Below are positions 17,129-30,675 of a stretch of 43,052 bases of DNA, piece after piece. A program made the translations under genes and the position numbers. The stretch's first letter is position 1, and each line of letters begins with the position of its first letter. The DNA comes from an uncultured Polycyclovorans sp. (lineage in GTDB: Bacteria > Pseudomonadota > Gammaproteobacteria > Nevskiales > Nevskiaceae): the NCBI GenBank assembly GCA_936928855.1, contig CAKZHZ010000107.1:1-43052 (forward strand), read 5' to 3'. Under the pieces are notes generated by a model. That model was not told the origin of the DNA. It was given only the letters and a program-made list of their open reading frames with translations, and did not search any database.

Positions 17129-17704
17129 ATGGCCACTCGCATCAACCTACTGGATTGGCGCGCCGAACGGCGCGCCCAGCGCAAGCAGCAGTTCCTGACG
17201 CTGCTGGCGCTCGGCTGCCTCGGCGCAGCCGCAGTCGGCGGCTTGGCCTACTTCACGTCGGTCGGCGCGGTTGAGCACCAGCGCGCGCGCAACCAGTACC
17301 TGAAGCAGCAGATTGCCGAGATCGATCAGAAGATCAAGGAGATCCAGGATCTGGAGCGGACCAAGGAGAACCTTCTGGCCCGCATGCGGGTGATCGAGTC
17401 CCTGCAGTCCAGCCGCTCCGCCACGGTGCACTTCTTCGACGAGATCGTGAACACCCTGCCCGAAGGCGTGACGCTGACCGCACTGCGGCAGCAGGGCACC
17501 CAGGTCACCATCGAAGGGCAGGCTGAATCCAACGGCCGGGTGTCGGCCTACATGAAGAATCTGGACGCCTCACCGTGGTTTGATGACCCGCGACTGGTGG
17601 TCATCAAGACCGGCGACAGTGGTCGGACGCGGGCCAGCCAGTTCACGCTGCAGGTGAAAAGCCTCACCAAGCGCGCCCCCGGCGATGAGGAGGGCGTGGA
17701 ATGA
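17129..17704 (+). CDS. pilN: Type IV pilus assembly protein PilN
   Basis: 191 residues. The short N-terminal tail INLLDWRAERRAQRKQQF is the PilM-binding motif, followed by one membrane helix (about 22-44), a periplasmic coiled coil rich in Q, E and K (about 47-90), and a ferredoxin-like domain. It forms a heterodimer with PilO in the inner membrane. Its stop overlaps the pilO start (ATGA). Confidence 0.95.
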   Translation: MATRINLLDWRAERRAQRKQQFLTLLALGCLGAAAVGGLAYFTSVGAVEHQRARNQYLKQQIAEIDQKIKEIQDLERTKENLLARMRVIESLQSSRSATVHFFDEIVNTLPEGVTLTALRQQGTQVTIEGQAESNGRVSAYMKNLDASPWFDDPRLVVIKTGDSGRTRASQFTLQVKSLTKRAPGDEEGVE

Positions 17705-18375
17705 GAAATCCGCAGGAGATCTTCGAGGAGCTGCAGTCACTCGACCCGCAGAATCCCGGGGCTTGGCCGCTCTACGCCCGCATCGGCGCCGTGGTGATCG
17801 CGGCGGCCGCGATCCTGGCCGCCAGTTGGTTTCTGTTGGTGAAGCCGCAACTCGAGCAGCTGAAGCTGGATGAAGCCACCGAGACCAAACTGCGGCAGGA
17901 GTTCGAGAACAAGCAGCGCAAGGTGGCCAATCTCGACGCCTACAAGGAACAGCTTGCCGAGATGGAGCGCTCGTTCGGTTCAATGCTGAGGCAGTTGCCG
18001 AGCAAGACCGAGGTGGCCAACCTCCTCAACGACATTTCGCAGACCCGCGTCGCCTCCAGTCTTGAGGAAGAGCTGTTCCGGCCGGCGGGCGAAGTGCCGA
18101 AGGACTTCTATGCCGAACTGCCCAATCAGATCATCGTGATCGGCGACTATCACGAGATGGGCGAGTTCGTCAGCGGCATCGCAGCGTTGCCACGAATCGT
18201 CACCATCGAGAACGTCGATATCAAGCCGGTCAGCACGGGCCGGGGCCGTGAGGCCAGTCTCGGCAGTGGTCAGCTGCGCATGCAGGCCGTTGCCAAGACC
18301 TACCGGTACCTGGATGACGAGGAGATCGCTGCGCAGGAAGCGGCCAAGAAACCTCAACGCAGAGGACGCCGCTGA
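17701..18375 (+). CDS. pilO: Type IV pilus assembly protein PilO
   Basis: 224 residues. A cytoplasmic N-terminus with a DPQNPGAWP segment is followed by one membrane helix (about 27-48), a coiled coil rich in E, K and Q (about 50-95), and a C-terminal ferredoxin-like domain. It pairs with PilN and binds PilP. It overlaps pilN at its start and pilP at its end (TGATG), so translation of pilNOP is coupled. The C-terminus is basic (KKPQRRGRR). Confidence 0.95.
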   Translation: MRNPQEIFEELQSLDPQNPGAWPLYARIGAVVIAAAAILAASWFLLVKPQLEQLKLDEATETKLRQEFENKQRKVANLDAYKEQLAEMERSFGSMLRQLPSKTEVANLLNDISQTRVASSLEEELFRPAGEVPKDFYAELPNQIIVIGDYHEMGEFVSGIAALPRIVTIENVDIKPVSTGRGREASLGSGQLRMQAVAKTYRYLDDEEIAAQEAAKKPQRRGRR

Positions 18376-18899
18376 TGCGCCGCGCCACCCTGCCCCTGTT
18401 GTGTGCGGCACTGGCCGTCAGCCTACTCAGCGGCTGCAATCGCAGCATGAGTGACCTTGAGGCCTACGTGGCCGAGGTCAAGAGCCGCAAGAACCGGCAG
18501 ATCGAGCCGATTCCGCAGATCAAACAGTTCGAGAGTTTCACCTACGTTCCCGGCGGACGTCCCGATCCATTCGAGCGCATTGAGCCGGAAACGGATCGGG
18601 GCTTCAGCGCCGATACCACCCTGCGGCCGAACATCACGCGCAACAAGGAGCCGCTGGAGGAATTTCCGCTGGACGGTCTGCGCATGCTCGGGACCATCCT
18701 CTACAACGGCCGTGTCTATGCGCTGATTCGCGCACCGGACGGCATCATTCACCGTGTAACCCGTGGCAATCACATGGGCCAGAACTATGGCGAGATCGTC
18801 GCGATCGACGAAAGCCAGGTTCAGCTCAGTGAGATCGTGCCTGACGGTTTCGGCGGCTGGGTTCAGCGGCCGGCGGTACTCGCCTTGACCGCCCCCTGA
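18375..18899 (+). CDS. pilP: Type IV pilus inner-membrane lipoprotein PilP
   Basis: 174 residues with a lipoprotein signal and lipobox LLSGC (Cys near residue 23). A flexible linker with YVPGGRPDPFERI is followed by a small beta-sandwich domain (GTILYNGRVYALI, VTRGNHMGQNYGEIVAI). It connects the PilNO platform to the secretin PilQ. The expected pilP position before pilQ confirms the call. Confidence 0.95.
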   Translation: MRRATLPLLCAALAVSLLSGCNRSMSDLEAYVAEVKSRKNRQIEPIPQIKQFESFTYVPGGRPDPFERIEPETDRGFSADTTLRPNITRNKEPLEEFPLDGLRMLGTILYNGRVYALIRAPDGIIHRVTRGNHMGQNYGEIVAIDESQVQLSEIVPDGFGGWVQRPAVLALTAP

Positions 18900-18927
18900 G
18901 CCGAGGCTTCATCCTGGAGTGGCAGAC

Positions 18928-21099
18928 ATGACTTGGACCTTCCCCCGGAAACTCACCGCCGCGCTGATCAGCGCGGGAGGCCTGTTCTGGCTGCCGGCGG
19001 CTGGTGCCCAGGCGGTGGCAACCGATGCGGCGGCGCGCCCGGCGCTGGTGTCCATGGACGCCGTACCGCTGGCGCGCGAGCAGGTCCTGATCACCCTCAG
19101 CCTGTCCGGGCCGGCACCGCAGCCAAGCAGTTTCACCATCGAAAAGCCCGCCCGTCTCTCGGTTGACCTGCCAAACACGCGCCTGGCGCTGGCGGAGCGC
19201 TTCCGCCGAATCAACCAGGGCCGGGTGCAGAGCGTGGCCGCAGCCGAGGCGCAGGGGCGCACCCGCGTCGTGGTGGAAATGACCGAGCTGGTGCCACATT
19301 CCGTGCGCGCGGAGGGAAATCGCGTATTCATCAAACTGTCGCCCGGCGAAGCCGGTGCAGCCGAGCGATCCGCTTCGGCCACGGCACCGGCGGCGACCGC
19401 AGCGACAGCGGGGCCGATAGCGGCGCAGATCGCCGATGTCAGCTTCCGCCGCGGCGAAAAGGGCGAGGCGCGGGTACAGGTCAAGCTCGGGGACGCCGCC
19501 ACACCGGTCGATGTCACCGAAGAGAACGGGCAGATCATCGCCCGCTTCAAGAACGTCACGCTGCCTGACAACCTGGCCCGCAGGCTGGACGTGATCGACT
19601 TCGCCACGCCGGCCAAATTCATTGACGCGCGGCAGTCGGGGATCAACGCCGAGGTCCGGATCACGCCGGTCGATGGCGCCGATTTCGAACAGCTCGCCTA
19701 TCAGTCCGACGACCTGTTCACGCTCGAACTGCAACCCCTGACCGAAAATCAGCTGGAAGCCCGGCGTGCCGCCCAGCCGCAATACACCGGCGAGCGCATC
19801 TCGCTGTCCTTCCAGAGCATTGATTTGCGGTCCCTGCTGCAGATCATCGCCGACGTCGCCGGGACCAACATGGTCATCAGCGATGCGGTTTCCGGTGAGG
19901 TTGCGATGCGGCTGCAGAACGTGCCCTGGGACCAAGCGCTCGACATCATCATGCGCACCAAGGGCCTGGCGATGCGCCAGCAGGGCAATGTCATGCTGGT
20001 AGCGCCGATGGATGAAATCGCCGCCCGCGAAAAGGCCGAACTGGAGGCTGCGGCACAGAAGGTACAGCTGGCGCCGCTGCGCTCCGAGCTGATTCAGGTG
20101 AACTACGCCAAAGCGTCGGATATCGCCAACCTGTTGCGTGCTGGCGAAACCTCCCTGCTTTCCGATCGCGGACGTGTCACGGTCGATGATCGCACCAACA
20201 CCCTGATCGTGCTGGATACGCGTGAGAAGCTGTCGGAAGTCCGCGGTTTGATCGAACGCCTTGATGTGCCGGTGCGCCAGGTGCTGATCGAGTCCCGCAT
20301 CGTCGTCGCCCGCGACGATTTCCGTCGGGATATCGGCTCCCGCTTCGGGGTTACCGCCGTCGGCGAGAACGGCAGCAACGGGCTGGTCACCACGAGCGGG
20401 ACCAACCAGCTCGGCACCGATCCCATCGTCAACGACTTCGTCACGCCGCCCACCGGGTTCCCGGTGAACCTCCCGGGCTCCTCGCTCAACCGGTACAACG
20501 TCAACCTGCCGGCAGCGCCCTCCTCGGGCACCCCGGGGTCCATCGCGTTTGCCATCCTGGGATCCGATTTCCTGATCGATCTGGAGTTGTCGGCACTGCA
20601 GAGCGAAGGGCGCGGTGAGGTGATCTCGACGCCGCGGGTGATCACCGCGAACGGCAAGCAGGCCACTATCGAGCAGGGGACCGAGATCCCCTTCCAGACC
20701 TCGGCCGGCGGCAATCAGGCTGCCACCACTTCCTTCAAGAAGGCCGTGTTGAGCCTGACGGTGACACCACAGATCACGCCGGACAACCGGATCCTGATGG
20801 ACCTTGATGTCACCAACGACACCGTCGGACAGATCGTGCCATCAGGCAACGGCGGTTCGCAGCCAAGCATTGATACCCGTCGCCTTTCGACCCAGGTGCT
20901 GGTGCGTACCGGCGACACCATCGTGCTGGGGGGCATCTTCGAGCAGTCCAGCAGCACCGACGCTGCCAAGGTGCCGTTGCTGGGCGATATCCCGCTGCTG
21001 GGCCATCTGTTCCGCAACAACAGCCGTTCCAACACCAAGCGTGAGCTGCTGATCTTCGTGACGCCCAAGATGATCCAGGAGGGCCTGCGGGTGAACTGA
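18928..21099 (+). CDS. pilQ: Type IV pilus secretin PilQ
   Basis: 723 residues from ATG 18928, preceded by TGGAG at an 8-base spacing; a GTG at 18919 overlaps that site and is less likely. A signal peptide (about 1-30), two N-terminal AMIN domains that bind peptidoglycan, an STN/N0 domain (ISLSFQSIDLRSLLQIIADV), an N1 domain (VNYAKASDIANLL) and the secretin C-domain with VPLLGDIPLLGHLFRNNSR can be followed in order. It forms the outer-membrane gate through which the pilus passes. Confidence 0.97.
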   Translation: MTWTFPRKLTAALISAGGLFWLPAAGAQAVATDAAARPALVSMDAVPLAREQVLITLSLSGPAPQPSSFTIEKPARLSVDLPNTRLALAERFRRINQGRVQSVAAAEAQGRTRVVVEMTELVPHSVRAEGNRVFIKLSPGEAGAAERSASATAPAATAATAGPIAAQIADVSFRRGEKGEARVQVKLGDAATPVDVTEENGQIIARFKNVTLPDNLARRLDVIDFATPAKFIDARQSGINAEVRITPVDGADFEQLAYQSDDLFTLELQPLTENQLEARRAAQPQYTGERISLSFQSIDLRSLLQIIADVAGTNMVISDAVSGEVAMRLQNVPWDQALDIIMRTKGLAMRQQGNVMLVAPMDEIAAREKAELEAAAQKVQLAPLRSELIQVNYAKASDIANLLRAGETSLLSDRGRVTVDDRTNTLIVLDTREKLSEVRGLIERLDVPVRQVLIESRIVVARDDFRRDIGSRFGVTAVGENGSNGLVTTSGTNQLGTDPIVNDFVTPPTGFPVNLPGSSLNRYNVNLPAAPSSGTPGSIAFAILGSDFLIDLELSALQSEGRGEVISTPRVITANGKQATIEQGTEIPFQTSAGGNQAATTSFKKAVLSLTVTPQITPDNRILMDLDVTNDTVGQIVPSGNGGSQPSIDTRRLSTQVLVRTGDTIVLGGIFEQSSSTDAAKVPLLGDIPLLGHLFRNNSRSNTKRELLIFVTPKMIQEGLRVN

Positions 21100-21154
21100 C
21101 CGTAACCGGCGCGGAGGTTTCGCGCCGAGGCTTGCGGCACCCGGGCGGCAAAGC

Positions 21155-21697
21155 ATGATGGCACCCACGGCCCGGCGACTCTTTCTGATCGGCCCCATGG
21201 GTGCTGGCAAGACCACCGTCGGCCGCCGTCTGGCAGAACTGCGCCAATTGCAGTTCGTCGACTCCGATCACGAGATCGAGCGGCGCACGGGGGTGGATAT
21301 TCCCTATATCTTCGAGCGTGAGGGCGAGACGGGATTCCGTCAGCGTGAGGCCCACATGATCGACGAGCTGACCCAACTCGACGATATCGTGCTGGCCACC
21401 GGCGGCGGCGCGGTACTCAACCCCGACAATCGCGCGCTGCTGCGGCAGCGCGGGTGTGTGATCTATCTGCACGCTTCGGTCAATCAGCAGCTGCGACGCA
21501 CCGCGCGCAGCGAAAACCGGCCGCTGTTGCGCACGGGAGAGCCGCCTCGGGCCATACTGTCGCGCTTATTCCAGCAGCGTGACCCGCTCTACCGCGAAAT
21601 CGCGCATCTGGTGATCGCCACCGATGGCCGCAACGCCCGGGCATTGGTGCGTGATATCGAACGGTATCTGGCGTCGGTTGAAGGACATGAATCGTGA
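21155..21697 (+). CDS. aroK: Shikimate kinase
   Basis: 180 residues. P-loop GPMGAGKTTVGRRL (near residue 13), shikimate-binding DSDHEIERRTG with the DxD pair, GGGAVL near 88, and the lid Arg in SENRPLLRTGEP. It phosphorylates shikimate at O3 in the chorismate pathway. Two adjacent ATGs (21155, 21158) are possible starts. It follows pilQ by 55 bases and overlaps aroB, the usual pilQ-aroK-aroB order. Confidence 0.96.
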   Translation: MMAPTARRLFLIGPMGAGKTTVGRRLAELRQLQFVDSDHEIERRTGVDIPYIFEREGETGFRQREAHMIDELTQLDDIVLATGGGAVLNPDNRALLRQRGCVIYLHASVNQQLRRTARSENRPLLRTGEPPRAILSRLFQQRDPLYREIAHLVIATDGRNARALVRDIERYLASVEGHES

Positions 21698-22775
21698 ATT
21701 GACGGTGGAGCTGGCGGAACGCCGCTACCCCATCCGCATTGGCAAGGGTTTGCTCGAAGTCGCCGACAGCTACGCGGTGGCGCAAGGGCGTCGATGCTTT
21801 CTGCTGACCGACGAAACGGTGGCGGGCCTGCACCTGGCGCCGGTCCGTCAAGCGCTGGCGCTGCACGACGATGACCTCCTCGTGCTGCCGCCCGGCGAGC
21901 TGCAGAAGAGCTGGACCAACGCCGAGCATGTGCTCGATCTGCTGCTGTCGCGACGGCTGCCTAGGGATGGCCTGCTGGTGGCGCTCGGTGGCGGCGTCAT
22001 CGGCGACCTCGGCGGATTCTGTGCCGCGGTCTACCAGCGCGGCATCGATTTCCTGCAGATTCCCACCACGCTGCTGGCGCAGGTCGACTCCTCGGTGGGT
22101 GGCAAGACCGCAGTCAATCATCCGCGTGGCAAAAACATGATCGGCGCCTTCCATCAGCCGAAGGCGGTCATTGCGGATATCGACACGCTGACCACGCTGC
22201 CGCGGCGGGAGCTGCTGGCCGGCGTTGCCGAGGTGATCAAGTACGGACTGCTGGGTGACGCGGCCTTCATCGGATGGCTGGAGCATCATCTGGAGGCGCT
22301 GCTGGCACTTGATCCCGACATCACGGCACAGACCATCGAACACTGTTGCGCCATGAAGGCGCGCATCGTCGCCGAGGACGAACGGGAGGCGGTGGGGGGT
22401 GGTGTGCGCGCCCTGCTCAATCTGGGACATACCTTCGGCCACGCCATCGAAACCTACACCGGCTACACCGAATGGTTGCACGGCGAGGCGGTAGCCACCG
22501 GCATGGTGATGGCGGCCGATCTCTCCGCTCGGCAGGGGTGGCTACCGCAAGCCGATGCCGACCGTGCCCGAATGCTGATTGCCCGCGCGGGCCTGCCGGT
22601 GCGACCGCCGCCTGGGATGACCGCTGATGACTTCGTGGACCTGATGGGTCACGACAAGAAAGTGGCGGCAGGAAAGTTGCGACTGGTGCTGCTGCGCGCC
22701 CTGGGGGTTGCGACCCTGACGGCCGACTTTGCTCCCGATCGGCTGCAGGACACGCTGGCGGCATTCACCGGATGA
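21687..22775 (+). CDS. aroB: 3-dehydroquinate synthase
   Basis: 362 residues from ATG 21687, which lies inside the end of aroK (11-base overlap) and gives the standard MNRELTVELAERRYPIRIG start. The NAD-binding GGGVIGDLGGFCAAVYQRG, the DSSVGGKTAVNHPRGKNMIG block and the zinc ligands around AEVIKYGLL, HTFGHAIE and WLHGEAVA are all present. It converts DAHP to 3-dehydroquinate. Its stop overlaps the dgt start by four bases. Confidence 0.97.
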   Translation: MNRELTVELAERRYPIRIGKGLLEVADSYAVAQGRRCFLLTDETVAGLHLAPVRQALALHDDDLLVLPPGELQKSWTNAEHVLDLLLSRRLPRDGLLVALGGGVIGDLGGFCAAVYQRGIDFLQIPTTLLAQVDSSVGGKTAVNHPRGKNMIGAFHQPKAVIADIDTLTTLPRRELLAGVAEVIKYGLLGDAAFIGWLEHHLEALLALDPDITAQTIEHCCAMKARIVAEDEREAVGGGVRALLNLGHTFGHAIETYTGYTEWLHGEAVATGMVMAADLSARQGWLPQADADRARMLIARAGLPVRPPPGMTADDFVDLMGHDKKVAAGKLRLVLLRALGVATLTADFAPDRLQDTLAAFTG

Positions 22776-23908
22776 TGAATCTGGCTGCCTACGCGGCACG
22801 GCCGGACGCCAGTCGGGGTCGTCGTCACCCGGAACCACCCGCCACGCCGCGGACGGAATACCAGCGTGACCGCGACCGCATCATCCACTCGTCCGCCTTC
22901 CGGCGGCTGGAATACAAGACCCAGGTATTCGTCAACCACGAGGGCGACCTGTTCCGCACCCGGCTGACACACTCGCTTGAAGTGGCGCAGATCGCACGGA
23001 CGCTGGCACGGACCCTGGGGCTCAACGAAGACCTCTGCGAAGCCATCTCACTGGCCCACGATCTCGGCCATACCCCCTTCGGGCATGCGGGCCAGGACGC
23101 CCTCAATCACTGCATGCGCGATTTCGGCGGCTTCGAACACAACGCCCAGAGCCTGCGGGTGGTGGACGTGCTGGAAGACAAGTACGCCGAATTTCAGGGA
23201 CTCAACCTCAGCTTCGAGACCCGCGAAGGGATCCTCAAGCACTGTTCGCTGGCGCGCGCGCGCACCCTGGGTGACGTCGGCGAGCGGTTCGTCCAGCGCA
23301 CGCAGCCCAGCTGCGAAGCGCAGCTGGCCAATCTTGCCGACGAGATCGCGTACCACAATCACGACATGGATGACGGGGTCCGGGCCGGGCTGCTGACCCT
23401 GCAGCAACTGCGCGAGGTGCCCCTGTTTCGCCGGCATCACGACGAGGTGCTGGCGCGCTATCGCGATCTCACCCCGCGGCAGGAGCGCCACGAAACCATC
23501 CGGCGCATCATCAATACCCTGGTGGTCGATCTCACCGCTCATTCCGCCGCGCGCCTGGATGGGGTTGGCTCGATCGATGCTGTTCGCGCTCATTCAAAGC
23601 CGTTGATCTCTTTTTCGCCGGAGATCGTGGAAGATAACCGAATACTGAAGCGCTTTCTGATGGATCACCTCTACCGCCATCCGCAGGTGTACCGGATGAT
23701 GCGCAAGGCGCAGCGGGTGATTCAGGCCCTGTTCGATGCCTTCATGGACGATATCCGTCTGCTGCCCCCGCAGTTCCATGCCCATGCCCGTGAGGCCGCC
23801 ACCGATGCCGACCGCGCGCGGGTGGTGGCGGATTATGTGGCGGGGATGACGGATCGCTATGCGCTGGATGAGCACGAACGGATCTTTGACCTTCGTCGCC
23901 TGCGCTGA
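22772..23908 (+). CDS. dgt: dGTPase-like HD-domain triphosphohydrolase
   Basis: 378 residues of the Dgt type 2 subfamily. The HD metal site shows RTRLTHSLEVAQIAR and SLAHDLGHTPFGHAG, with further metal-binding residues in LADEIAYHNHDMDDGVRAG. Members hydrolyse dNTPs to nucleoside and triphosphate. The start is ATG 22772, coupled to aroB (ATGATG over its stop). An imperfect second copy of its last codons lies 154 bp downstream, suggesting the gene was exchanged or duplicated. Confidence 0.93.
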   Translation: MMNLAAYAARPDASRGRRHPEPPATPRTEYQRDRDRIIHSSAFRRLEYKTQVFVNHEGDLFRTRLTHSLEVAQIARTLARTLGLNEDLCEAISLAHDLGHTPFGHAGQDALNHCMRDFGGFEHNAQSLRVVDVLEDKYAEFQGLNLSFETREGILKHCSLARARTLGDVGERFVQRTQPSCEAQLANLADEIAYHNHDMDDGVRAGLLTLQQLREVPLFRRHHDEVLARYRDLTPRQERHETIRRIINTLVVDLTAHSAARLDGVGSIDAVRAHSKPLISFSPEIVEDNRILKRFLMDHLYRHPQVYRMMRKAQRVIQALFDAFMDDIRLLPPQFHAHAREAATDADRARVVADYVAGMTDRYALDEHERIFDLRRLR

Positions 23909-24012
23909 GCGGCGAGGTCCCTGCCGTCGACCCGCGATCCTGGCGCCGATGCGCTGATCCCTCGCACCCCGCCGTTGGCGGGGCCCCGCTCGGGGCGCAC
24001 GGCGCCACCGCG

Positions 24013-24074
24013 ATGCGCTGGATGATCACGCACGGATCTTTGACCTGCGCCGTCTGCGCTGAGCGGCGAGGTTC
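24013..24074 (+). pseudogene. Remnant second copy of the dgt 3' end
   Basis: These 62 bases match 23859-23920 at 56 positions. In the dgt frame the remnant reads ALDDHARIFDLRRLR then stop, against ALDEHERIFDLRRLR in the intact gene. Three of five coding differences are at silent third positions, so the copy diverged while under coding selection. It is the tail of a dgt homologue and not a recent local slip duplication. Confidence 0.75.
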
Positions 24075-24078
24075 GGGT

Positions 24079-25962
24079 TTACGCCCAGTCGCCCCGAAGC
24101 TGTCGCACCTGAGTCTCCAGCCCCGCAGCGCTGACCTGTTCCGGCGGCACCGGCGCCGCCGCCACCATGCCGATGCGGGACCAGAAGCGGCGTGGCAGGC
24201 GGCTGCGGCCGAGAAAGCTGTCCCGACGGCTGAACAGGCTGCCCCAGAGGCCCTGCAAGGCCATGGGGATCACCGGTACCGGGGTGGTGGCCACGATCCG
24301 CTCGACGCCGGATCTGAACGGTGCAATCTCGCCGTCCCGGGTCAGCGCGCCCTCGGGGAAGATGCCCACGACATCGCCATCGGCCAGCGCTGCCGCGATG
24401 TCTTGGAAGGCCTGCTCCATCAGGGCCGGATCTTCCTTGGCGGGCGCGATGGGGATGGCACGCGCAGTGCGGAAGATGAAGTTGAGTACCGGGATGCGGA
24501 AGATCTTGTGATACATCACGAAGCGGACCGGTCGCCGGATATTGCCCCCCAGGATCAGGGCATCCACGAAACTCACATGGTTGCAGACGATGAGTGCGGG
24601 GCCGTTGTCGGGGATATGCCGCAGGTCCTGACGGCGGATGCGGTACAGCGTGTTGATGAGCATCCACACCAGAAAGCGCATCAGGAACTCGGGCACCAGG
24701 CCGTAGATGAACACGGCCACGGCGGCATTCATCAGGGTTGCCACCAGGAACAGTTGCGGAATGCTCAGGCCCGCTTGCAGTAGTGCGATGGCGATGAGGG
24801 CGGCCGCCACCATGAACAGGGCGTTGAGGATGTTGTTGCCGGCGATCACGCGGGACCGGTGTGCGGGCGCGGCGCGGGTTTGCACCAATGCGTAGAGCGG
24901 CACGATGAACAGGCCGCCCGACAGGCCCATCAGCCCCAAATCCCATAGCACCCGGTGGTTGGCCGCCTGCCCCAGGAAGGCCATCGCATCGAGCTGCGGG
25001 CCGACGGCGAGGTCGGGCGCGGCCAGGAACAGGTCGATGCCGAAAACGGTGAGGCCGATCGATCCGAGGGGAACCAGGCCGATTTCCACCTGGCCGCCTG
25101 AGAGGCGCTCACAGAGTAGCGATCCGGCGCCGATCCCCAGCGAGAACACTGCCAGCAACAGGGTCACCACCGTTTCGTCGCCGCCCAGATAGAGCTTGGT
25201 GTAGTGCGGCAGCTGCGACAGGAACAGCGCACCGAAAAACCAGAACCAGGAGATCCCCAGGACGGACAGGAAGACCGTGCGATGGGTGCGCAGGAAGCCG
25301 AGGTTGCGGACGGTTTCGGTCAGCGGGTTCCAGTTGATGCGCAAATCGGGTGCGGTGGGCGCGGCTGGCGGGATGCCGCGTGCGGCCAGGTACCCGAGTA
25401 TCGCCACCGCCATCAATACCAGCGCGACCCAGGTGGCGCCCCCGTGCTGCGCGATCAGCCACCCGCCCACCAGGGTACCGATGAGGATGGCGAGAAAGGT
25501 GGCGGCCTCCACCCAGGCGTTGCCGCCGATCAGCTCGGCTTCATCAAGGTGTTGCGGCAGGATGGCGTACTTCACCGGACCGAACAGGGCCGATTGGCTG
25601 CCCATCAGGAACAGCACGGCCAGCAGCAGGGGCAGGCTTTTCAGCCAGAGCGCCAGTGCGGCCAGGGCCATGATGCCGATCTCCAGCAGCTTGATGCCGC
25701 GAATCAGCCGCGATTTTTCGTGTTTTTCGGCGATCTGCCCCGCGGTTGCCGAGAACAGGAAGAACGGCAGGATGAACAGGCCGGCAGCCAGATTCACGTA
25801 GAGGTTGGCGCGATCCGACCCGATCCCGGCCAGGCCGAAGGTGATCAGGATCACCACCGCGTTCTTGAAGACGTTGTCGTTGAACGCGCCCAGTGCCTGG
25901 GTCCAGAAGAAAAAGCCGAAACGCCGTTGGCGCAGCAGGCGAAGCGCGGAATCGGTACGCAT
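24079..25962 (-). CDS. MFS lysophospholipid transporter fused to PlsC-type acyltransferase
   Basis: 627 residues in two parts. Residues ~1-410 form about 12 membrane helices with the LplT-like opening FWTQALGAFNDNVFKNA. Residues ~425-627 are a 1-acylglycerol-phosphate acyltransferase-like domain with NHVSFVD (HX4D catalytic motif) and FPEGALTRDGEI (substrate-binding block). In E. coli, LplT moves lysophospholipids inward and Aas re-acylates them. Here transporter and acyltransferase are one polypeptide, but the acyl-ACP synthetase domain of Aas is missing, so acyl donor supply is unclear. It is convergent with dgt and divergent from gltB. Confidence 0.88.
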   Translation of the reverse strand: MRTDSALRLLRQRRFGFFFWTQALGAFNDNVFKNAVVILITFGLAGIGSDRANLYVNLAAGLFILPFFLFSATAGQIAEKHEKSRLIRGIKLLEIGIMALAALALWLKSLPLLLAVLFLMGSQSALFGPVKYAILPQHLDEAELIGGNAWVEAATFLAILIGTLVGGWLIAQHGGATWVALVLMAVAILGYLAARGIPPAAPTAPDLRINWNPLTETVRNLGFLRTHRTVFLSVLGISWFWFFGALFLSQLPHYTKLYLGGDETVVTLLLAVFSLGIGAGSLLCERLSGGQVEIGLVPLGSIGLTVFGIDLFLAAPDLAVGPQLDAMAFLGQAANHRVLWDLGLMGLSGGLFIVPLYALVQTRAAPAHRSRVIAGNNILNALFMVAAALIAIALLQAGLSIPQLFLVATLMNAAVAVFIYGLVPEFLMRFLVWMLINTLYRIRRQDLRHIPDNGPALIVCNHVSFVDALILGGNIRRPVRFVMYHKIFRIPVLNFIFRTARAIPIAPAKEDPALMEQAFQDIAAALADGDVVGIFPEGALTRDGEIAPFRSGVERIVATTPVPVIPMALQGLWGSLFSRRDSFLGRSRLPRRFWSRIGMVAAAPVPPEQVSAAGLETQVRQLRGDWA

Positions 25963-26055
25963 CTTGGATGGGAATCGCGTTGGCAGGGGGCGTATCGGCG
26001 AGCATAGCGGCTCGTCACCGGGCCGGTGAGGGGAATGGCCGTGCTTTAGGCGAGA

Positions 26056-26083
26056 TTGACGCGGAAATGCGCGTCCTTATAAT
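26056..26083 (+). promoter_or_regulatory. Strong sigma-70-type promoter of gltBD
   Basis: TTGACG (26056-26061) and a perfect TATAAT (26078-26083), 16 bases apart, lie about 120 bases before gltB, leaving a leader of about 115 bases. Confidence 0.7.
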
Positions 26084-26207
26084 TCAAATGTTGCACCGCA
26101 GCGTCATTCCCCCGCCTGTCGTCCCCCTCCCTGAGTGAGACTGCGGCCGCCCTCCCTCGAGGCGCGGCAGGGGTAATCGCCGCTCTTTTTTACGTGAGGT
26201 GAAGGTA

Positions 26208-30665
<4,458 letters not shown>

Positions 30666-30675
30666 GGACGCAGAT

